The notes beneath the pieces were generated by a model. The model ran no database searches and had not been told where the DNA came from. It was given only the letters and a program-made list of their open reading frames with translations. The translations under genes were made by a program, and so were the position numbers. Positions 1 to 9,603 of a DNA stretch of 64,000 nucleotides are shown one piece after another (position 1 is the first letter of the stretch; every line of letters begins with the position of its first letter). The stretch spans positions 310,001 to 374,000 of the forward strand of contig NZ_JACHLU010000001.1 of NCBI RefSeq assembly GCF_014204625.1, written 5' to 3'. Origin of the DNA: Gillisella vitis (GTDB lineage: Bacteria; Pseudomonadota; Alphaproteobacteria; Rhizobiales; Rhizobiaceae).

Positions 1-160
1 ATTGCGTGGCAGAACCATCATTGCCCATCGCATAGGCATTGCGAATGGACGAAACAGCCAGTTGTTCGCCCTTGAGCGTAAAGGCAACGGCTTTCATCAC
101 CGATGTTCCAGCATCAATGCCAATGATAATATCACCGTTAAAACGGGCTTTATCAGCCAT
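1..160 (-). CDS. eryA: Erythritol kinase (FGGY family), N-terminal part only
   Basis: The first 53 codons of a minus-strand gene that runs off the left edge. The protein starts MADKARFNGD and then shows the phosphate-1 motif of FGGY sugar kinases (IIIGIDAGTSVMKAVAF, residues 11-27), where the Asp-Ala-Gly-Thr binds ATP. The following stretch (GEQLAVSSIRNAYAMGNDGSAT) resembles what I remember of Brucella EryA, which phosphorylates erythritol. The start is the ATG at 158-160. It is transcribed divergently from the DUF2291/ABC transporter operon, as expected for an erythritol/polyol locus. That it is a kinase is clear; the substrate is inferred from resemblance and context. Confidence 0.65.
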   Translation of the reverse strand, partial: MADKARFNGDIIIGIDAGTSVMKAVAFTLKGEQLAVSSIRNAYAMGNDGSATQ

Positions 161-840
161 GGCACAGCTCCCGACCTATGCCAAACCCAGCCGTATTCGG
201 CATCATTTGCACGACGACCATTTTTTCCTCCCCGTCTGCGTGACGGACCTCCGAAAAAGTAAGACTTGCGGCGTTAACCGGCATTGCAAAACCGGCATTT
301 CACAGCCGTTTTCAGCCATGCGGCGATCAACAACCTCTTTTCACACTTAGATACCATAGAAATATCACATGTCCCGTAAAATTTTTCAAAAATCGCAAAA
401 TTTTGCAGAACGCCCGCTTTGAAAAGCCTCCAACGCTCCGCCACCAAAGGAGAGGCCATCGTCAGGTTGTTGCTGCTTTGCAGTAAAAATACAAGGTTGC
501 GCCAAGCGCGGTTTCACCAAATCAAGGCTATGTGAAAGCACGTTATTTTCCACATAAATTATTGTATTTATTGTTTTTTATTTGATTTCTTCAATGCAGA
601 AATCGCCACACTCCCGCTGAAAGAGACAGCACTCCTCACAGCAAGGCTGTGTTGCATCACACTTTGAGGAGAATTTGAAAAACAGCGCGACAAATCGAAA
701 TCGGGAGATTGACAGGCGCGATTAAATATAACATCGTTCACGCAAGATATAACACATACATACCGCAAATACTGCGATATGCGTGATGATTCAGCCCTCG
801 GAGGAGACAAGGGGCTGGTTATTTCAAGGAGGAGAAACTC
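161..840. promoter_or_regulatory. Divergent regulatory region between kinase and polyol transporter
   Basis: 680 bases without a credible gene, AT-rich between about 350 and 600. It must hold the promoters of both divergent transcripts. Visible structure: a 12-bp palindrome GCAAAATTTTGC at 395-406, and TATGTG (529-534) paired with CACATA (551-556); either could be a repressor site. A TTGACA at 707-712 lies upstream of the transporter operon, but no well-spaced -10 follows. A strong ribosome binding site (AAGGAGGAG) precedes the ATG at 841. Confidence 0.5.
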
Positions 841-1518
841 ATGCAAAGACCGTTGGCCATGGGCGCTGCCAGCAATGCCATGCCTGCGAAACCGGCAAAA
901 ACCGTGTCTCGCGGACTGATCACCGCTGCGGCAGCGCTGGCCGTGGTCATTGCCATCGGGTTGGACACCACCGTTGTGCATATCGGCTCGCAACAGGACT
1001 TGCGCCAGAAGGCGTTTTCACCGGAAGCGTTTGGCGCAGAGCAGTTTCCCAAAATTCGCGACAGCGTCGAGCAAAAAGCAGTAGAGGCGACAACACTGTC
1101 CGAGGCGATTGCCGCCGACAAGAAGGCCGCCGGTGAAAAATATGGCGTTGCCGGTGGCGGGATTGGCCCGGTTATCCCTGTGAAATTCACCGGACAGGTG
1201 CTTGAGCGCAAGGCCAATTACAACACGGTCCAGATCAGCGGATTGAGCGGCGATGTCACCGTGCGGGTGCAAACCGGGCCAGCCCTGAATGGGACCGACC
1301 TGCGCGATGCCACGGGCACAATTTCCTTTGGCCAGTTCACCAACCAGATTGAATATCAAAACGCCGGTTCCGCCATTAACAACGAAGTCAAAAGCAAGGT
1401 TCTTGCTGGCATTGATCCTGACAAGCTTGCTGGCAAGACCGTGTCTGTTGTTGGCGTCTTCCAGCTCATCAATCCCAAAAACTGGCTTGTGACTCCCGTC
1501 AGTTTCGAGGTGAAGTGA
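841..1518 (+). CDS. DUF2291 family membrane-anchored protein of a sugar/polyol ABC operon
   Basis: 225 residues. An N-terminal hydrophobic segment (about residues 27-47) anchors the protein; the rest is likely periplasmic. The C-terminal half (FTGQVLERKANYNTVQISG, then GTISFGQFTNQIEYQNAGS, then FQLINPKNWLVTPVSFE) matches what I know of DUF2291, a family of unknown biochemical role often found beside ribose-type ABC transporters. It is the first gene of the operon and its stop overlaps the next start by one base (TGATG), so translational coupling is likely. An accessory role in polyol uptake is inferred from position only. Confidence 0.75.
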   Translation: MQRPLAMGAASNAMPAKPAKTVSRGLITAAAALAVVIAIGLDTTVVHIGSQQDLRQKAFSPEAFGAEQFPKIRDSVEQKAVEATTLSEAIAADKKAAGEKYGVAGGGIGPVIPVKFTGQVLERKANYNTVQISGLSGDVTVRVQTGPALNGTDLRDATGTISFGQFTNQIEYQNAGSAINNEVKSKVLAGIDPDKLAGKTVSVVGVFQLINPKNWLVTPVSFEVK

Positions 1519-3059
1519 TGGCCGCTGCTCTCTCGTCTCAGGTCGTTCTGGCCGCGCGCAATGTGGCGAAATCCTACGGCAATATTCATGCGTTGAAGGG
1601 TGTGAATTTCAACATCTATCGCGGCCAGGTGACCACTCTGTTTGGCGAAAACGGAGCGGGAAAATCCACTTTGATGAAAATCCTCTCCGGCGTGGTGCGC
1701 CCAAGCGCGGGCGAGATCGTGCTGGATGGGCAAGAGGTGGCGTTGTCCTCTGCATCCCACGCCCGCGATCTTGGCATTTCGATCATTCATCAGGAATTGA
1801 GTCTGGCCCGCAATATGAATGTGCGGGACAATATCTTCATGGGGCGCGAAATCGTCACATCCACCGGCGTCGATTTTGCCGAGGAAGAGCGGCAGGCACG
1901 GGCGCTGCTGCTGGAACTGGAAGAGGATATTGATCCGCTGACGCCGGTGGAAGAGCTGCGGCTGGGACAGCAGCAGATTGTCGAGATTGCCCGCGCCCTG
2001 TCCGTCAATTCACGCATTCTGATCATGGATGAGCCAACATCGGCGCTCAGCGCCTCCGAGGTGGAGGTTCTGTTCAAGCTGATTGGTGATTTGAAAAGCC
2101 GTGGCGTTTCCATCGTCTACATCTCGCATCATCTGGAAGAGGCCTTGCAGATTACCGATCACGCCGTGGTGCTGCGCGATGGCACCATGACGGCCTATGC
2201 CGAGCGCAAAGACATTGATCTGGAATGGATCGTGCGCAACATGGTGGGAGAGGGGTTTGATCTTGGCTCGCCGCCCGGCGGCTATGCCATGGGCGATGTG
2301 GCGCTGGCGGTTGAACATCTCACCGTTCAAAATCCATCCGGCACGGTGGTGGATGATCTCAGCCTCAGCGTTCGCTCTGGCGAAATTGTCTGCATCTACG
2401 GCCTGATGGGTGCGGGGCGCACCGAGCTTTTAGAATGCGTGGCCGGACGGCTCAAGGCTGCCAGCGGTCGCGTGCTGCTACACGATCATGACGTGTCAAA
2501 ACTCAGCATCGCCGATTGCATCAAGGCCGGCCTTGTTCTGGTGCCGGAAGATCGCCAAAGGGATGGCCTGGTGCAAACCATGACTGTGGGCAGCAATCTG
2601 TCTCTTGCCAGTATCGGTCGTTTTGCCCGACATTTCTTCACATCCCATCAGCAGGAACAGGCGATTGTGAACCGCTCGATTGCGCGGGTTCACATCAAGA
2701 CCAATGGCGGTGGGGCGGCCATAGGCTCGTTGTCGGGCGGCAATCAGCAAAAAGTGGTGATTGGCAAAATGCTGGCCACAAACCCCAAGGTGATTTTGCT
2801 CGATGAGCCAAGCCGCGGCATCGACATTGGTGCCAAAGCCGAGGTTTTCAAACTGCTGGCCGAAGGGGCCAGCCAAGGATTGGCGGTGATTTATACCACG
2901 TCTGAAGTCGGAGAATGCCTCAGCATTGCCCACCGGATCATCGTGATGCGTCGCGGGCGCATCTCGGCGGAGTTTGGTCCTGACGCGACCAAAGAACAGA
3001 TCATGGCGGCCTCCGGCGAGGCGGTTATCACGCACGCGCCCGAATTTATGGAGCATTGA
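1518..3059 (+). CDS. Sugar/polyol ABC transporter, double-NBD ATP-binding protein (RbsA/XylG type)
   Basis: 513 residues, the normal length for the fused two-domain ATPases of ribose/xylose-type importers. Domain 1 has Walker A GENGAGKS (residues 43-50), Walker B LIMDEPTSAL and a degenerate signature LRLGQQQ. Domain 2 has the degenerate Walker A typical of the family (GLMGAGRTEL, near 296) and an intact signature LSGGNQQK. The ATG at 1518 shares its A with the upstream stop; a GTG one codon earlier is possible. It powers uptake with the permease at 3061 and the binding protein at 4226. In an erythritol-like locus it corresponds to the rhizobial EryE/MptA-type ATPase (inference). Confidence 0.9.
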   Translation: MAAALSSQVVLAARNVAKSYGNIHALKGVNFNIYRGQVTTLFGENGAGKSTLMKILSGVVRPSAGEIVLDGQEVALSSASHARDLGISIIHQELSLARNMNVRDNIFMGREIVTSTGVDFAEEERQARALLLELEEDIDPLTPVEELRLGQQQIVEIARALSVNSRILIMDEPTSALSASEVEVLFKLIGDLKSRGVSIVYISHHLEEALQITDHAVVLRDGTMTAYAERKDIDLEWIVRNMVGEGFDLGSPPGGYAMGDVALAVEHLTVQNPSGTVVDDLSLSVRSGEIVCIYGLMGAGRTELLECVAGRLKAASGRVLLHDHDVSKLSIADCIKAGLVLVPEDRQRDGLVQTMTVGSNLSLASIGRFARHFFTSHQQEQAIVNRSIARVHIKTNGGGAAIGSLSGGNQQKVVIGKMLATNPKVILLDEPSRGIDIGAKAEVFKLLAEGASQGLAVIYTTSEVGECLSIAHRIIVMRRGRISAEFGPDATKEQIMAASGEAVITHAPEFMEH

Positions 3060-3060
3060 T

Positions 3061-4101
3061 ATGTCGGTTACGACGATGGTGGAAAAGAAAATGCTGCCCA
3101 GACCACAAAAGCGCAAGATCAATATCATTCAACTGCTGTTTGAGGGACGGGCGTTCTTTGCGCTGATTGCCATTATCCTCGTGTTTTCATCGCTCTCGCC
3201 CTATTATTTCACCCTGAACAATTTTCTGATCATGGCCTCCCATGTTGCCATTTTTGGCTTGCTGGCGCTTGGCATGTTGCTGGTCATTCTCAATGGCGGC
3301 ATTGATCTGTCAGTTGGCTCAACGCTTGGCCTGTCGGGCGTGGTGGCGGGCTATCTGATGCAGGGCGTGGTGCTGAAGGATTATGGGATTATTCTCTATC
3401 CGCCGGTGTGGGCCGTGGTGGTGCTGACCTGTGCGCTTGGGGCCTTTGTCGGTGCCATCAATGGCGTGTTGATTGCCTTTTTGCGGGTTCCTGCCTTTGT
3501 GGCGACGCTTGGGGTTTTGTATGTGGCCAGAGGTGCGGCCCTGCTGATGACCAATGGCCTGACCTTCAACAATCTGGGCGGAACTCCAGAACATGGAAAT
3601 ATGGGCTTTGACTGGCTGGGGTTCAATCGTCTGTTCGGCGTGCCCATTGGTGTGATTGTGCTGGCAATTGTTGCCGTTCTTTGCGCCATTCTGTTGATGC
3701 GCACGGCGTTTGGCCGCTGGCTCTACGCCTCCGGCGGCAATGAAAATGCCGCAGAGCTGTCCGGTGTGCCGGTCAAGCGGGTCAAAATCACCGCCTATGT
3801 GCTGTCTGGCGTGTGTGCTGCCATTGCCGGGCTGGTTCTGTCATCACAATTGACCTCGGCTGGCCCAACGGCGGGCACATCCTATGAGTTGACGGCAATT
3901 GCCGCCGTGGTGATTGGTGGTGCGGCCCTGACCGGCGGGCGCGGAACGGTGCTGGGCACCATGCTGGGCGCTTTCGTCATCGGCTTTCTGTCCGACGGGT
4001 TGGTGATCATCGGCGTGTCATCTTACTGGCAAACGGTGTTTACCGGAGCGGTGATTGTCATGGCCGTGCTGCTCAACAGCATTCGTTACGGTCGGCGCTG
4101 A
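3061..4101 (+). CDS. Sugar/polyol ABC transporter permease (RbsC type)
   Basis: 346 residues, very hydrophobic, with about ten membrane segments. The family motif of the BPD_transp_2 permeases is visible (NGGIDLSVGSTLGLSG near residues 79-94, and a C-terminal AAVVIGGAALTGGRGTVLGT). The start is the ATG at 3061, one base after the ATPase stop; an upstream in-frame extension would lie inside the ATPase gene. It forms the membrane channel of the importer encoded by this operon. Confidence 0.9.
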   Translation: MSVTTMVEKKMLPRPQKRKINIIQLLFEGRAFFALIAIILVFSSLSPYYFTLNNFLIMASHVAIFGLLALGMLLVILNGGIDLSVGSTLGLSGVVAGYLMQGVVLKDYGIILYPPVWAVVVLTCALGAFVGAINGVLIAFLRVPAFVATLGVLYVARGAALLMTNGLTFNNLGGTPEHGNMGFDWLGFNRLFGVPIGVIVLAIVAVLCAILLMRTAFGRWLYASGGNENAAELSGVPVKRVKITAYVLSGVCAAIAGLVLSSQLTSAGPTAGTSYELTAIAAVVIGGAALTGGRGTVLGTMLGAFVIGFLSDGLVIIGVSSYWQTVFTGAVIVMAVLLNSIRYGRR

Positions 4102-4225
4102 CCATCAGCAGCCATCAAACACCATCAGGAATTTTCCGTGCCGGGGCTGGGGGCTTGCTCACAAACCGTTGCGGGAGGAGTGCCGGATTTCCGGCGGAAT
4201 GAACAGGATCAACGGGAGAGAGACA

Positions 4226-5173
4226 ATGTTCAGAAAAGGCATGAAAGTTCTGTTTGCAGCCGTGGCCGCCGTGCCGCTGCTGGCCAGTGTAGCCTTGGCG
4301 GATGGCTTGATGACGATTATCGTCAATGACCCCTCCAACCCCTATTGGTACACCGAGGGGCAGGTGGCAAAAGCCGCGGCTGAAAAGCTGGGCTATACCG
4401 CAACCGTCAGCGCCCACAAAGGCGATACCAATACCGAGAGCCGCCTGATTGATACAGCCATCACCAACAAATCCAAGGCGATCATTCTGGATCCGGCCAA
4501 TGCCGATGGCTCTGTCGGTGCCGTCAAGAAGGCAGTTGCGGCTGGCATTCCAGTGTTTCTGGTCAACGCCGAGATCAATCAGGAAGGTCTGGCCAAGTCG
4601 CAACTGGTGTCCAACAATGCCCAAGGGGCCGCGCTGGGAGCCACGCAATGGGTTGCCGATGTTGGCGAGAAGGGCAAATATGCCGAATTGCTGGGCGCAC
4701 CATCGGATAACAACGCCGCCACCCGTTCCAATGGCTATGAAACGGTGCTGAGCCAATATCCTGATCTGGTCAAGGTTGCCAAGGAAGTGGCCAATTGGGA
4801 CCGCACGCAGGGACATGACAAGATGCAGTCGATGCTGCAAGCCAATCCCGACATCATTGGCGTGATCAGCGGCAATGATGAAATGGCGCTCGGTGCCATT
4901 GCGGCGCTGAAGGAAGCAGGCAAGCTTGCAAACGTCAAGATTGGTGGCTTTGATGGCTCTCCAGATGCTGTGGCCGCCATCAAGGCGGGCGAGCTGCAAT
5001 ATACCGTGTTGCAGCCTGTTGCAGTGTTTTCCGCAGAAGCGGTAAAACAGGCCGACAGCTTTATCAAAACTGGCAAAACCGGCGCAAAATCCGAAAAGCA
5101 ACTGTTTGATTGCCTGCTGATCACCAAGGACAATGTGGCCAAATACACGGCCCCCTTTGTTCTGTCGCAGTAA
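4226..5173 (+). CDS. Sugar/polyol ABC transporter, periplasmic binding protein
   Basis: 315 residues. A classic signal peptide (MFRKGMKVLFAAVAAVPLLA, cleavage after VALA near residue 25) is followed by a Peripla_BP_4 fold: IIVNDPSNPYWYTEG near the N-terminus, then DPANADGSVGAVKKA and GVISGNDEMALGAIAALK. It would deliver the substrate to the ATPase/permease pair. The ATG at 4226 has GGGAGAGAGA upstream. Ribose-type binding proteins also serve erythritol and other polyols in rhizobia, so the substrate is inferred from the flanking kinases and dehydrogenase. A dispersed palindromic repeat follows the gene. Confidence 0.88.
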   Translation: MFRKGMKVLFAAVAAVPLLASVALADGLMTIIVNDPSNPYWYTEGQVAKAAAEKLGYTATVSAHKGDTNTESRLIDTAITNKSKAIILDPANADGSVGAVKKAVAAGIPVFLVNAEINQEGLAKSQLVSNNAQGAALGATQWVADVGEKGKYAELLGAPSDNNAATRSNGYETVLSQYPDLVKVAKEVANWDRTQGHDKMQSMLQANPDIIGVISGNDEMALGAIAALKEAGKLANVKIGGFDGSPDAVAAIKAGELQYTVLQPVAVFSAEAVKQADSFIKTGKTGAKSEKQLFDCLLITKDNVAKYTAPFVLSQ

Positions 5174-5193
5174 CAAACCGTCTTGAGGGCGCC

Positions 5194-5296
5194 AGAGTTT
5201 GTCAGGGAAAAGTGGAATCCGGTTTTACTGATCAGACAAACGAAAACAAAAAAGTTTAGAGTCTGTCTGGTTCAGACTGAACCTGACAGACTCTAA
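5194..5296. repeat. Mosaic palindromic repeat, family B, copy 1
   Basis: About 103 bases of two palindromic modules joined by a linker. The first module runs from AGAGTTTGTCAGGG to the complementary CAGACAAACG. The linker is AAAACAAAAAAG. The second module is GAGTCTGTCTGGTTC paired with GAACCTGACAGACTC. Copies of the same design occur at 35707, 37227 and 60897, and single modules at 27381, 44582 and 53562. It lies between the binding protein and the DeoR gene and could act as a transcript-stabilising or terminating structure. Confidence 0.8.
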
Positions 5297-5425
5297 GGCA
5301 CGCTTTGCGTCCTCAAGGCTTTTGCACCGTGTGGATTTGAAGTTTCTGACGGAGAGGTTGATCTGGCTGTTGCAATGAATGATATGGGGGATGATACCGC
5401 AGATTGAGAGTTCTTAACATCGGAT

Positions 5426-6274
5426 GTGATCGTGAGCCAAAAAGCCAGAATAGACACTCTTTTGTCCGAGGAATTGCCAAGCGACAGCCGCCATGCCCGC
5501 CAGCTCGTGCGCCGTCAATTGATTGCCGAGGCGGTGATGACTGAAGGCTCGCTTCGCATTGAAGATCTCACGGAGCGGTTTGGCATCAGCCTTATGACCG
5601 CCCACCGCGATGTGGATGAGCTGGTCAGCCGGGGGCTGTTTCGCAAAACCCGCGGTATCGTCTCGGCATCGCCCACCAGTCTGATTGAGGCCAGCGACGT
5701 CTATCGCGCCACCCGGCAGGCGAAAGAAAAGCAGCAGATTGCCGATCTGGCGCTGACCTTTGTCGAGCCGGGGCAGGCGATTTTTCTCGATGACTCAACC
5801 ACCGTCCAGCATATGGTGCAGCAATTGCCGGGCAAGGTGCCGTTAACAGCCATTACCAATTCGCTCACTCTGATCAACGAGCTGAAGGACGTGCGTGATC
5901 TCACCCTGCTCAGTCTGGGTGGACATTATTATAACTGGTGCAATGCCTTTATGGGCAGAGTGACAACCCACGAAATTCGCCAGCTTCGGGCCGACATTGC
6001 CTTCATGTCCATGTCTGCCATTCTGGATGACACCGCCTTTCATCAATCCCCAGAAATGGTGGAGACCAAACGTGCCATGTTTGAATGCGCCGCCAAGCGC
6101 ATCCTGCTGGCCGATCATACCAAATTTGAGCGCAGGGCGCTGCACAGCTTTGCAGCGCTTAAAGATTTCGACGTGGTGATTGTCGATGATGGCATGTCCA
6201 ACATGGATCTCGACCGAATGCGCGACAAGGGCATCAATGTGCTGGTTGCCACACCGCTGAACAGCCGGGTGTAA
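5426..6274 (+). CDS. DeoR-family transcriptional regulator
   Basis: 282 residues from a GTG start (a second GTG two codons on is equally possible). The N-terminal helix-turn-helix is at about residues 36-72 (GSLRIEDLTERFGISLMTAHRD), and the C-terminal half is the DeoRC sugar-phosphate-sensing domain with the family's FLDDSTTVQHM and LADHTKFERRAL elements. Such proteins are usually repressors released by a phosphorylated sugar. It sits between the transporter genes and the kinase/dehydrogenase pair, so it probably controls this polyol locus, much as EryR does elsewhere (inference). Confidence 0.85.
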   Translation: MIVSQKARIDTLLSEELPSDSRHARQLVRRQLIAEAVMTEGSLRIEDLTERFGISLMTAHRDVDELVSRGLFRKTRGIVSASPTSLIEASDVYRATRQAKEKQQIADLALTFVEPGQAIFLDDSTTVQHMVQQLPGKVPLTAITNSLTLINELKDVRDLTLLSLGGHYYNWCNAFMGRVTTHEIRQLRADIAFMSMSAILDDTAFHQSPEMVETKRAMFECAAKRILLADHTKFERRALHSFAALKDFDVVIVDDGMSNMDLDRMRDKGINVLVATPLNSRV

Positions 6275-6332
6275 GGCCTTTTTCCGTCTGGAGCCGGAAT
6301 GACGTCTTGCCCCCTGGGAGGAGAAGACGCAA

Positions 6333-7865
6333 ATGCCGAGCCTGCTTGGAATTGACAGTGGCCTGACCGTGACCAAGGCGGTGCTGTTTGATGTGGATGG
6401 CACCCAGATTGCCGTGGCACGTCGGCGAATTGCCCAATCCATGCCCAAGCCCCGCCATGTGGAGCGCGATATGCCCACCTTCTGGGCGGCAACAGCCGAT
6501 GCCATCCGCGAGGCAATTGCGCTGTCCGGTCGTCCGGCCGCCGACATTCAGGCCGTGGGAGCAACCGCCCATGGCGATGGTGTCTATCTGCTTGACCCGC
6601 AACAGCAACCGCTTGGCGCAGGCATTCTGTCGCTGGACAGTCGGGCCGGGTCTATCGCGGAAGGCTGGATCACCGGCCCGCTCGCCGATACCATTCTGAA
6701 CCTGACTGGGCAACTTCCCCATGCTTCTGCTCCATCGGCACTTCTGGCGTGGATCATGCGCCATCAGCCGGAGCGGTTTGCCCGCATTGGCCATGTATTG
6801 AGCTGCAAGGACTGGCTGCGCTTTTGCCTCACAGGCAAGGTGGGCACCGATTGCACCGAGGCCAGCGCCGCTTTTACCAATGTCCGCAGTCAGACCTATA
6901 GCCGGGATGCGCTGGAGCTGTTTGGCCTTGGCGCGCTATGGTCAAGCCTGCCGCCAATTGAGCGCTCCGATGCCGTTGTGGCTGGCATCAGTGTTGAGGC
7001 CGCACGCTTAACCGGGCTTGTGCCCGGAACGCCCGTAGTGGCGGGGCTGCATGATGTGACGGCTTCCGCCCTTGGCATGGGTGGCTATGGCGAGCGCGTC
7101 GCCGCGGTGATTGCCGGAACCTATTCCATCAACGAAACCGTCTCCATGCAACCCAATGTCAGCCGTCACTGGTTTTGCCGCAATGGCATATCGCCCGGCG
7201 AGTGGAACAATATGGCCATATCCCCAGCCTCGACCACCAATTACGACTGGTTTTTGGATCGACTGTGCGGTGCTGATGCCATTGCGCTCGAAGCACGGGG
7301 AGCGTCCCTTCACACCCTGTTGGCAGGCGAAATCGAGGCGGCTTTTGCACGGCCATCAACCGTGCTGTTTCATCCCTATCTGTTTGGCTCGCCCTATGGC
7401 GCGGATGCCAGCGCCGGATTTTTCGGGCTGAATGGCTGGCATGATCGGGGTGATCTGCTGCGTGCCGTGCTGGAAGGCATTGCCTTCAATCACCGCATTC
7501 ATGTGGACGATCTGGCACAGGGATTTGCGCTTGAGCGCGTGCGGCTGACAGGCGGCATTTCGCGCAATCCAGCCGTTGCACAGCTGTTTTGCAATGTGTT
7601 GAACCTGCCTTTGACGGTCACGGCAACCGAAGAGGCGGCCGCATGGGGAGCGGCCCTGTGCGCCGGAGCCGGTGTCGGTATTTTCAAAACACCCCGCCAT
7701 GATCCGCGTGATCTGAACCAGCTCGAAAAGCGCTTTTTGCCGGAAGTCGCAAGGGTCGAATTTTACCAGCAACGCTTTGAATTGTTTAAAGACCTGGCAT
7801 CGACCATGGGGCCGCTGTGGACCCGGTTGGCCCGAATGAATGAACCCCGTGAGGAGAGGATATGA
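6333..7865 (+). CDS. FGGY-family carbohydrate kinase (L-xylulose kinase-like)
   Basis: 510 residues, full length for the family. Phosphate-1 motif LLGIDSGLTVTKAVLFDVDG is at residues 4-23, the substrate-side motif GATAHGDGVYLLD near 75, and the C-terminal adenosine motif VRLTGGISRNPAVAQ near 400. The stretch QSMPKPRHVERDMPTFW resembles L-xylulose kinase LyxK more than EryA, so this enzyme probably takes a different polyol or ketose from the kinase at the left edge. GGGAGGAG precedes the ATG. The stop overlaps the next start (ATGA), so it is cotranslated with the dehydrogenase. Confidence 0.85.
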   Translation: MPSLLGIDSGLTVTKAVLFDVDGTQIAVARRRIAQSMPKPRHVERDMPTFWAATADAIREAIALSGRPAADIQAVGATAHGDGVYLLDPQQQPLGAGILSLDSRAGSIAEGWITGPLADTILNLTGQLPHASAPSALLAWIMRHQPERFARIGHVLSCKDWLRFCLTGKVGTDCTEASAAFTNVRSQTYSRDALELFGLGALWSSLPPIERSDAVVAGISVEAARLTGLVPGTPVVAGLHDVTASALGMGGYGERVAAVIAGTYSINETVSMQPNVSRHWFCRNGISPGEWNNMAISPASTTNYDWFLDRLCGADAIALEARGASLHTLLAGEIEAAFARPSTVLFHPYLFGSPYGADASAGFFGLNGWHDRGDLLRAVLEGIAFNHRIHVDDLAQGFALERVRLTGGISRNPAVAQLFCNVLNLPLTVTATEEAAAWGAALCAGAGVGIFKTPRHDPRDLNQLEKRFLPEVARVEFYQQRFELFKDLASTMGPLWTRLARMNEPREERI

Positions 7866-9583
7866 CTGAGAGAGCAGACGAGCAGGATGAGGCTTTTGAT
7901 GTTGTTATTCTGGGTGGCGGTATCAATGGCGCAGGCCTGTTTCGAGACCTGTGCGAGCAGGGCATCAACTGCCTGATTGTCGACCGCTCTGATTTTGGGG
8001 CCGGAACCAGTGCAGCTCCCTCACGGCTCATTCACGGTGGCCTGAAGTATCTGGAGACCGGCGAGTTCTCGCTGGTGGCGCAATCCACACTGGAGCGCAA
8101 TCTGCTTTTGAAAAACGCCCCCCATTGTGTTGCGCCGCTGCCAACCTTCATTCCGGTGTTTTCATGGTTGCGCGGCGTCTCCGCCGCCCTTCGCACACTG
8201 GCCGGATCGACCACGGCCCCGCGCAGCCGGGGGGCCGTGCTGATCAAGATTGGCCTTGCCCTCTATGATTTTTATGGCGCACGCCACCGTGTCATGCCGC
8301 GCCACACATTCCTGTCAAAAGCGGCGGCCAAACAGAAGATTCCACCCTTGACCAACAACATTGTTGCCGGTGGTATTTATTATGATGCCAAAATCAGCCG
8401 CCCGGAACGGCTGGTCTATGAACTGGTGCGCGATGGGCTGAATGCCAACGCGGCCTCGCGCGCCATGACCTATACCGAACTGGTTGAAACGCACCATGCG
8501 AGCCTGACGTTCAAACAAAGCGATGGCAGCCGGTTTTCCGTTGTGCCCCGTCTGATGGTCAATGCCAGCGGCCCATGGATTGATCGGGTGAACGCGACCC
8601 TTGGCACCCCCACCAAATTGATTGGCGGTACCAAAGGCTCCCATATCCTGCTTGATCATCCGGCCCTGTTGCAAAGCCTCAACGGCCATATGATCTATTT
8701 CGAGGCCGATGACGGGCGCATTTGTCTGGTCTATGAATATCTCGGTTTTGCCATGGTTGGCTCCACCGACATTCCCAGCAATGACCCGGACAATGTCCGT
8801 TGCGAAGAGCCGGAAACGGACTATTTTCTCGATAGTCTGCGGGCTTTGCTGCCGGGTCTGCCGTTCAGCCGCGATCAGGTGGTCTACAGCTACAGCGGCA
8901 TACGACCCTTGCCCGCATCGGATGCAAAGAATCCCGGTCTGATCAGCCGTGATCACTCAGCCCAGGTGCTTGAGAGTGATGCCAGCCGCCCCTTTGCCAT
9001 CATCTCACTGGTGGGTGGAAAATGGACCACATTTCGCGGGTTTGCCGAAGAGGTGGCCGATACCATACTGGCACGCCTGCAAAGAAAACGCCTGCGCAGT
9101 ACCCAAAATCTGGCGATTGGCGGTGGGCATGATTTTCCAACGACGCCACAATCAAGAGATGAATGGCTGGCCGCGCTTGTCAAACGCCATGGCATCACGC
9201 TTGAGCGGGCGGATGAACTGTTGCAACGCTACGGCACAACGGCGCAAAACATTCTGGCCATGCCATCGGCCTATAGCGATAACCAGCGCCTCAGCGCCGC
9301 GCCGCGCACCAGCGCTCTGGAAATTGACTGGATTGCCCGGCAGGAATTGGTCTCTACCCTCGCAGACATTGTCTTTCGGCGGACCAGCATGGCGATTGAG
9401 AGCGGCTTGACGGTCACAGCTCTTCAGGAAATCGCAGCACTTGCTGCCGTATCCCTTGGGTGGAATGCAGCACGCCAAACTGCTGAAGTTGAAGCGGTCA
9501 TTGACAGACTGAACACACACCACGGGGTTGATCTGCGTCAGCATCATCACAACAGCGGTGGAGGGGCGTTCACGGCAAGGTGA
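7862..9583 (+). CDS. GlpD-family FAD-dependent polyol-phosphate dehydrogenase
   Basis: 573 residues. The N-terminal dinucleotide-binding motif VVILGGGINGAG (residues 13-24) is followed by the SRLIHGGLKYLETGEF element characteristic of glycerol-3-phosphate dehydrogenase. YSYSGIRPL and SLVGGKWTTFR are further family blocks, and a C-terminal DAO_C-type helical domain covers about residues 400-545. The family also contains EryB, erythritol-phosphate dehydrogenase. Overlap with the kinase suggests a phosphorylate-then-oxidise route at the inner membrane with electrons passing to quinone. The tail (HHHNSGGGAFTAR) is unremarkable. The exact substrate cannot be read from the sequence. Confidence 0.88.
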   Translation: MTERADEQDEAFDVVILGGGINGAGLFRDLCEQGINCLIVDRSDFGAGTSAAPSRLIHGGLKYLETGEFSLVAQSTLERNLLLKNAPHCVAPLPTFIPVFSWLRGVSAALRTLAGSTTAPRSRGAVLIKIGLALYDFYGARHRVMPRHTFLSKAAAKQKIPPLTNNIVAGGIYYDAKISRPERLVYELVRDGLNANAASRAMTYTELVETHHASLTFKQSDGSRFSVVPRLMVNASGPWIDRVNATLGTPTKLIGGTKGSHILLDHPALLQSLNGHMIYFEADDGRICLVYEYLGFAMVGSTDIPSNDPDNVRCEEPETDYFLDSLRALLPGLPFSRDQVVYSYSGIRPLPASDAKNPGLISRDHSAQVLESDASRPFAIISLVGGKWTTFRGFAEEVADTILARLQRKRLRSTQNLAIGGGHDFPTTPQSRDEWLAALVKRHGITLERADELLQRYGTTAQNILAMPSAYSDNQRLSAAPRTSALEIDWIARQELVSTLADIVFRRTSMAIESGLTVTALQEIAALAAVSLGWNAARQTAEVEAVIDRLNTHHGVDLRQHHHNSGGGAFTAR

Positions 9584-9603
9584 AAAGATAGGCAAAAAGA
9601 ATA

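Noticed and set aside
4115-5176. Long open frame (353 codons) on the minus strand opposite the sugar-binding protein
   Set aside because: It mirrors the codon structure of the clearly recognisable binding protein on the plus strand and has no family features.
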